Assembly (NCBI GenBank): GCA_010405405.1
Contig: MU004232.1
Span: 577,481 to 641,480 of the forward strand
Direction: 5' to 3'
DNA: 64,000 nucleotides
Source: Microthyrium microscopicum
Taxonomy: Eukaryota; Ascomycota; Dothideomycetes; Microthyriales; Microthyriaceae
The notes below the pieces were generated by a model. That model did no database searches. It saw only the letters and a program-made list of their open reading frames with translations, and was not told the DNA's origin. Made by a program: the position numbers and the translations under genes. How positions within the stretch are numbered: the stretch's first letter is position 1; each line of letters opens with the position of its first letter. This document shows positions 59,501 through 64,000 of the stretch, piece after piece.

Positions 59501-60697
59501 CATGTGCTTCTTCCTCGTATGAGGCCGGGCAGCAGCTTTCGCATCGCCATTCAGGAGAGGGAATTACTTGTAGTCTTTGAAAAATCACAAAGATGTGTCA
59601 ATTTAGTTTTTTTGAGAAGGGCGGTCATTCGTGATATCGAATAATGAGAACTTCACTCCGATGGCAAACAGAATATTTGGTTGCTTACGTCGCAATCGAT
59701 CAACTAAATAAAAGTTTGTGCTTATAGTCTTCTTCCGGATCCTTTGTTTATGCCATTTGACATATCGAAGCAGTCAAAAGGTACAATATATGCTTTCTTT
59801 GGGTATATACTGACATCTCAAACCCCTAATACTTATCAAACCAAACCAACGTCTTTGCCGGGTATCACAGACTCGTATATACATTTGAGTTTGGCCCTTA
59901 GACCTGCTTGCTTGAAGCAGGCGGTGCTTTGTGAACAAGCCCATTACTCAAGTCTTACCCCCATTCGCTTGTTCTACAGCTTTTGTGGTAAATGGATCTG
60001 AGTTCCACTAAACATTGCATACAGTTGTGCAAGGTAGTAAAGATGTTGCTACTGCTTATGAAGAAGAATTAGGCCAGCTTCGTGGGTGGGATGCAATAAC
60101 GGGTGACAAAAAACCCGAGCTAGTGAAAGAGTTACAAAGAACCTTGTCTCTGTATGAGACAATGAACTGAGTAATTCTAATAGTTTTGAGCGTCACACGT
60201 CCAGACAGGCACAAGAAGATAATTTCTGATACCAATTGTAGCATATCTTTTAAACTATGTAGTATGGGGCATGGGAAGGGATATACATGAGCAATCAATT
60301 TTGAGAATTTCCTTGGTAAATTCCACCCTTCCATCCAGCACCCTTCATGATAAGCAAGTAACATCAACTTTCAGAGTATTTCCTTTGGACCTGTTCGCCT
60401 TTCCATGCAGCAAGTACCCTCATAATGAGCCAGCAAGCCAGCAAGCCAGCAAAAAGAGTTTTTCTTTGAAGCTTTTCCTCGAATGTTTTCCTTCTTAACA
60501 CAGCAAGCACCCTCATAGAGAACCAGTAAAAGTATGTGGGATTTCTCGAATCTTTGTAACTTCCAAAGCAGCAAGCAGACTCCTGACAAACAAGCAAGAA
60601 GTCCCGGGCGTTCCTTCAACAGAAGCATGTTAACACATCATGCGACTGTGAATTCAAAGAAACCAAGCAAACTAAGCTCCGATCTCCTTGAGAGCAC
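59501..60697. other. Intergenic region with small repeats
   Basis: About 1.2 kb with no supported gene. Near 60400-60530 the phrase CAGCAAGYACCCTCATA occurs twice about 100 bp apart. A CAGCAAGC run (AGCCAGCAAGCCAGCAAG) lies at about 60430-60450. Confidence 0.5.
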
Positions 60698-61585
60698 TCA
60701 ATCATTTCGACGATTGCCATTGCGCTTTTTAGCCTGTGCCAGAGCGATGTTCCACAGGTTGTTGGGGTTCTCACGCTCCTTCTCACGTTGCTTGCGCTCC
60801 TTCTGACGCTGCTCACGCTCCTTCTCCATATCACGAAGGCGAGAGTAGGCAGCCGCATCGCCAGTGTCAGCCTCGAGGCGGGCCAAGCGCAAGCGATGTT
60901 CGGGACGATCCTCGTTGAAGAAGTTACGAATTTTTGCGATGGAATCAGGTGATGTCTGTGGATCGACGAGATACTCAGCAGTCGTCTCAAGAAGCACTTC
61001 GGTGAGGGTCTCGCGAGCGTTTGAGTACCAGAAGTACTCGCGCATATCTTCAACGGGCAAGACGTTGGCGCGAAGGTATCGTGCCATATATGGCTCAATC
61101 TGGTTTGCCCAGGCACGGTGACCCAGGACTTTGAAAGTGCGCCACCATCCAAGCATTAGGCGGAATGAAGTGAGAACAATAGGCAGTGTGCCAAGGCGTC
61201 TCGCACCTGCCCATTCTGGAGCTCGTAAGATCCGAAGGAGCCATTGTGCAATAATTGTGAGTGAAGTGGAATGGCCTTGCCACGCCTTGATGATCTGTTT
61301 GGTGCCGCTCGCATCCATAGAAACAAGAGAAGGTGCGATCGCTTCGAATATGGCCTTTGGAAACCGTGGCATGAGAACCTTTTCCTCTTTAGGAGTGCCG
61401 TCATCATTCTCCTGCAGCTGGACTAGAGTGATTGGAGCTGAATTCAGCCATAATTGTCGATTGGCATGGGTACCAATTCCATGAAAGCGAGGCGGAAGTT
61501 GGATAGTGGTTTCTAGAACGCCGGAGGGATCGTTTTGGCCATTCAGAGGCTGGATGTCAGGCGGAGAAGAGTTTGAGGATACCAT
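60698..61585 (-). CDS. Member 5 of the local paralogue family
   Basis: Single exon, 295 residues from ATG at 61585 (MVSSNSSPPDIQPLNGQ). Core blocks: MLGWWRTFKVLGHRAWANQI, EPYMARYLRANVLPVEDMRE, LTEVLLETTAEYLVDPQTSP and FFNEDRPEHRLRLARLEADT. It then carries an unusually long, highly charged tail (EKEREQRQKERKQREKEREN) predicted to be a single helix, ending KKRNGNRRND. It is the most diverged intact member: AYWRTF is GWWRTF and MGH is LGH. A longer reading from an upstream ATG at 61666 is possible but would add an uncharacteristic N-terminus. Confidence 0.78.
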   Translation of the reverse strand: MVSSNSSPPDIQPLNGQNDPSGVLETTIQLPPRFHGIGTHANRQLWLNSAPITLVQLQENDDGTPKEEKVLMPRFPKAIFEAIAPSLVSMDASGTKQIIKAWQGHSTSLTIIAQWLLRILRAPEWAGARRLGTLPIVLTSFRLMLGWWRTFKVLGHRAWANQIEPYMARYLRANVLPVEDMREYFWYSNARETLTEVLLETTAEYLVDPQTSPDSIAKIRNFFNEDRPEHRLRLARLEADTGDAAAYSRLRDMEKEREQRQKERKQREKERENPNNLWNIALAQAKKRNGNRRND

Positions 61586-62932
61586 TTCGAAGACTGATGG
61601 CAGGAATGTATTTGGCAGGTAGTAGGTGGTAGGTGAAGTTGAGTTGATTTGGTGTAAGAGGTGCAAGAACCCTGCGGGTGTGCTTTGATTAGACTAAATA
61701 AGGTTTGAAGGACAGTATTGGAAGTTTTGATGAGAGAAGACCGAGAGTGGATGTTTGATCGGATGGTGGAGTGGATGGAGCGAGAGGGAGAAGAATTGAA
61801 GAACAGGATGGGTCGAGAGATTTTATACCATCGAGGACGGAACTTTCTTGGCACCAGTTACATTAAAGGTGTGTCCGGTGACATATCTACAGCAGTGAAT
61901 ATGGCTAAGCGGGAGTTTGAGGTGGGTTTTTAGTGAATTGGTGTCGATGGTGGAGCGAGGAAGGTGGATCGAGGCAGGCGCATTATACGATTGAAAGAAA
62001 GTGACCTTCTTCAAGAAAATTAAGGTTGCATATATAAGAACATGACGGCAGGGACTAGTTTGGTCTGTAGCTTCCAGATATAGACGCGACAAAGCGAGGT
62101 GACGAGAATATTACATTTCCTGACACCTCGAAAGCACCTCAAGGAGGACAGACGCAGACCAGAAGCGCGTTATCTTCGTGGAGAATAACAGTATCAAGAA
62201 CATGCCCAGCCTTAAACACTGTAGTCTACTTGCTCCATGATCTTGAAAGCGCTCGTTATCATGAGGTCTCCAGCTTCTCCGCCTTCAAATGCGTCGCAAA
62301 TAGCTGGGATCAAAATGTGCAGAGAAGACGCATGAGGACGTCAGGGACTGAAGCAGAGCCTAGGTCAGAAAGCAGGCGAAAAGAACCTCAATGTAAGAAG
62401 AAGATAGCTTTGTGCAAAGCGCAACATGGATAGTAGTTTTATCTAGTAAAATGGTCGAACGACTTGTCAGCAGCGGCTCTTATCAATGGTATCTCACGTT
62501 CGGCAAAGAGGAGGGAAAATGGAGTCTATATGATCCTTTTATCTTCACGAGGCTATGGGATCAATTGCTATTCTCCTTCGCGCAAACATAAGCACACACA
62601 AACATGATACTAACGCGGCACACCGTTTGAAAGCGCTCGTGGGTCATATGGTGTTCCAAAACCCTGCTTTCTGAAATGACGATGGGCGATGCGCTATGCG
62701 CTCGCTTTTTGGAATGATATCGGGAATGCCTGATAAACGTAGGTCTAGTTCAACACCAATTAAATGACCTCTGTGATCAGCGGTGCCTCCTCCAGATACT
62801 ACGACATGAGCGGCTCGCTAGGTTTTGCCGTCATGTTTTAGTATCGATAATTGACAATTACAACTTTGAAAGAAGAGAAGGTGACTGGTTGGTCGAGCTT
62901 TTGATCAGGTAGTCAGGCCACTTACAATTACC
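61586..62932. other. Intergenic region, member 5 promoter
   Basis: About 1.35 kb. It contains the shared promoter element at 61814-61838 and a GAGGCAGGCGC block at about 61972 followed by CATATATAAGAAC at about 62028, both with counterparts upstream of member 4. No gene is seen. Confidence 0.5.
61814..61838 (-). promoter_or_regulatory. Shared TATA-type promoter element of member 5
   Basis: CGAGAGATTTTATACC followed by ATCGAGGAC lies about 230 bp upstream of the start codon, paralleling 58556-58580. Confidence 0.55.
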
Positions 62933-64000
62933 ATGATCAAGTCGTCAGCTGTCGCTAAGAAAAGCGCAGTCATTGCTGTGCTGAGCCTTATATATACCGC
63001 TATCTGTGAAGTCAAGATCAAGAGAATCCCGAATCAAGTTATCTGCTCGTCTAAAGTTATCTGGTCGACAGACAACTTTCAAGAGGGCCTGCTTGTTCAC
63101 CGAATTGAACATCTTTATTGCTTCCCTATGCTTCGACATTGCAGTCACTCCGCTGTTCAATTTGAACCATCCCAAGAAGCCATAGATGCTGGCTTTGACT
63201 GGCAAAGTGAATCAGAGCGGGCCAAGGCGGCTGGTACAATCAAAGCTGAGAAAGAATACGAAATTCGAGAAGGAAATCCTGAGCCAGGCACCAAATTGAA
63301 GTGGTCGAGGCAGTCTAAACTTCCAGATGAAGAACCCTATTTTCCAGCCCCGGTTCTGCTCACACGCAAGGAGGTTGAATCAAATCAGAACTGTCCCTAT
63401 CAGTCTCTGGAAAATTGGATAGCGTCGAGAAGTTCTTGGTATAGACACCCAGACAAAGAGAATGTGTACATTGCATGGATGGAGGCAAGTTATGCTAAAT
63501 GATCTTGGTTACGGTACTTACCTTTTTTTGATAAAGCTCGGTTGTCAACTAGCATTTATAAGGGATCTTACATATGGCAGAAAGCGCATCCGAGAATTGA
63601 TGTGCCATTGCATCGTTACTGCCCATTGTAACTGACAAATCGATAGGATCCTGAAGGGCCTGTCGCTTCTCTGGAATCATGGATCAAGCCCCAGTTTGAA
63701 TCCCAGGAACAGATTCACTCAAACAAGTTCGATAGCGATGACCTCTTTTTCTACCTTAAAGATTTCTACTATCCTCGTGGTTTCAAACTAATCGGAGGGA
63801 AACTTGGTCTCACGCTTCACTATCGCCATACAGTGGATGAATTACTGAACGACCGGGGATGTATTGGCATGACGTGGAAGGAGGCATTCTTCCCTATCAG
63901 ATACAGAGAGTGTCCAGATAGGTAAGTAGACGAAAACACCGACGCAACTGATGATAAAACATCTTGACATCGAAACCAGTTCCTCCAAATTGGCAAAGTC
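62933..64000 (+). CDS. Gene of unknown function, running off the right edge
   Basis: Proposed exons 62933-63484, 63647-63921 and 63981 onward; phases agree. The first intron uses a GC donor (GAG|GCAAGT, a perfect GC-AG consensus) and ends CGATAG. The second is GTAAGT...ACCAG. The N-terminus has a hydrophobic stretch (AVIAVLSLIYTAI) that may be a signal or anchor, though the true start is uncertain. The body shows two similar phrases, SLENWIASRSSWY and SLESWIKPQFESQ, suggesting an internal repeat, and DLFFYLKDFYYPRGFKLIGG. No known domain is recognised. At least 278 residues lie inside the window; the 3' end lies outside. Confidence 0.55.

Noticed and set aside
1-64000. tRNA, rRNA or CRISPR genes
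   Set aside because: No convincing tRNA B-box with cloverleaf context and no rRNA-like segment was noticed by eye; a covariance-model search was not possible.

Overview
The window is nuclear DNA from a filamentous ascomycete (Pezizomycotina). The evidence is short spliced introns (about 44-220 nt, GTAAGT-type donors, CTAAC/CTGAC-type branch points), a DASH-complex Dad1 gene, a fungal Zn2Cys6 regulator, a fungal GH125 mannosidase, and an AT-rich island almost free of CA/TG dinucleotides, the signature of repeat-induced point mutation (RIP). Hairpin-bearing introner-like sequences in one gene would fit Dothideomycetes, but that is inference.

Left end (1-10265): a RIP-degraded transposon island. 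It contains a clear nest. A hAT DNA transposon (1019-3692, 8-bp target duplication) sits inside a miniature LTR element (584-4285, 212-bp LTRs, 5-bp target duplication), which itself sits inside an older degraded element (1-583 plus 4286-about 7172). The hAT and the outer element are heavily RIP-mutated; the miniature LTR element is almost untouched.

Central housekeeping block (11994-30988): a 12-exon SNF2/RING helicase whose introns carry related hairpin repeats; a secreted GH125 alpha-mannosidase; DAD1, divergent from a ModF-like twin-ATPase ABC protein with a long basic tail; a protein whose C-terminal half looks like an XPF/Zip2-type nuclease-like domain; and a large disordered protein. 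A 4-kb gene-free stretch follows.

Right half: an anion:cation symporter-type MFS permease and a NirA-like Zn2Cys6 regulator on the same strand; a 1.5-kb satellite built on AAATGCGCT that flips orientation through a large inverted repeat; a 19-bp minisatellite sharing its core with the helicase introns; an FAD monooxygenase, tail to tail with a four-exon gene of unknown function; then (49306-61585) a lineage-specific cluster of at least five intact and four decayed paralogues, all on the minus strand, with a shared WRTF..MGH..WA core, a possible BTB-like N-terminal half and partly shared promoters. A gene of unknown function runs off the right edge.

Most genes are ordinary chromosomal neighbours rather than an operon-like system. 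The strongest candidates for something undescribed are the paralogue cluster and the 19-bp unit shared by introns and a minisatellite. Exon joins were chosen by hand from splice motifs and reading-phase agreement, without transcripts.
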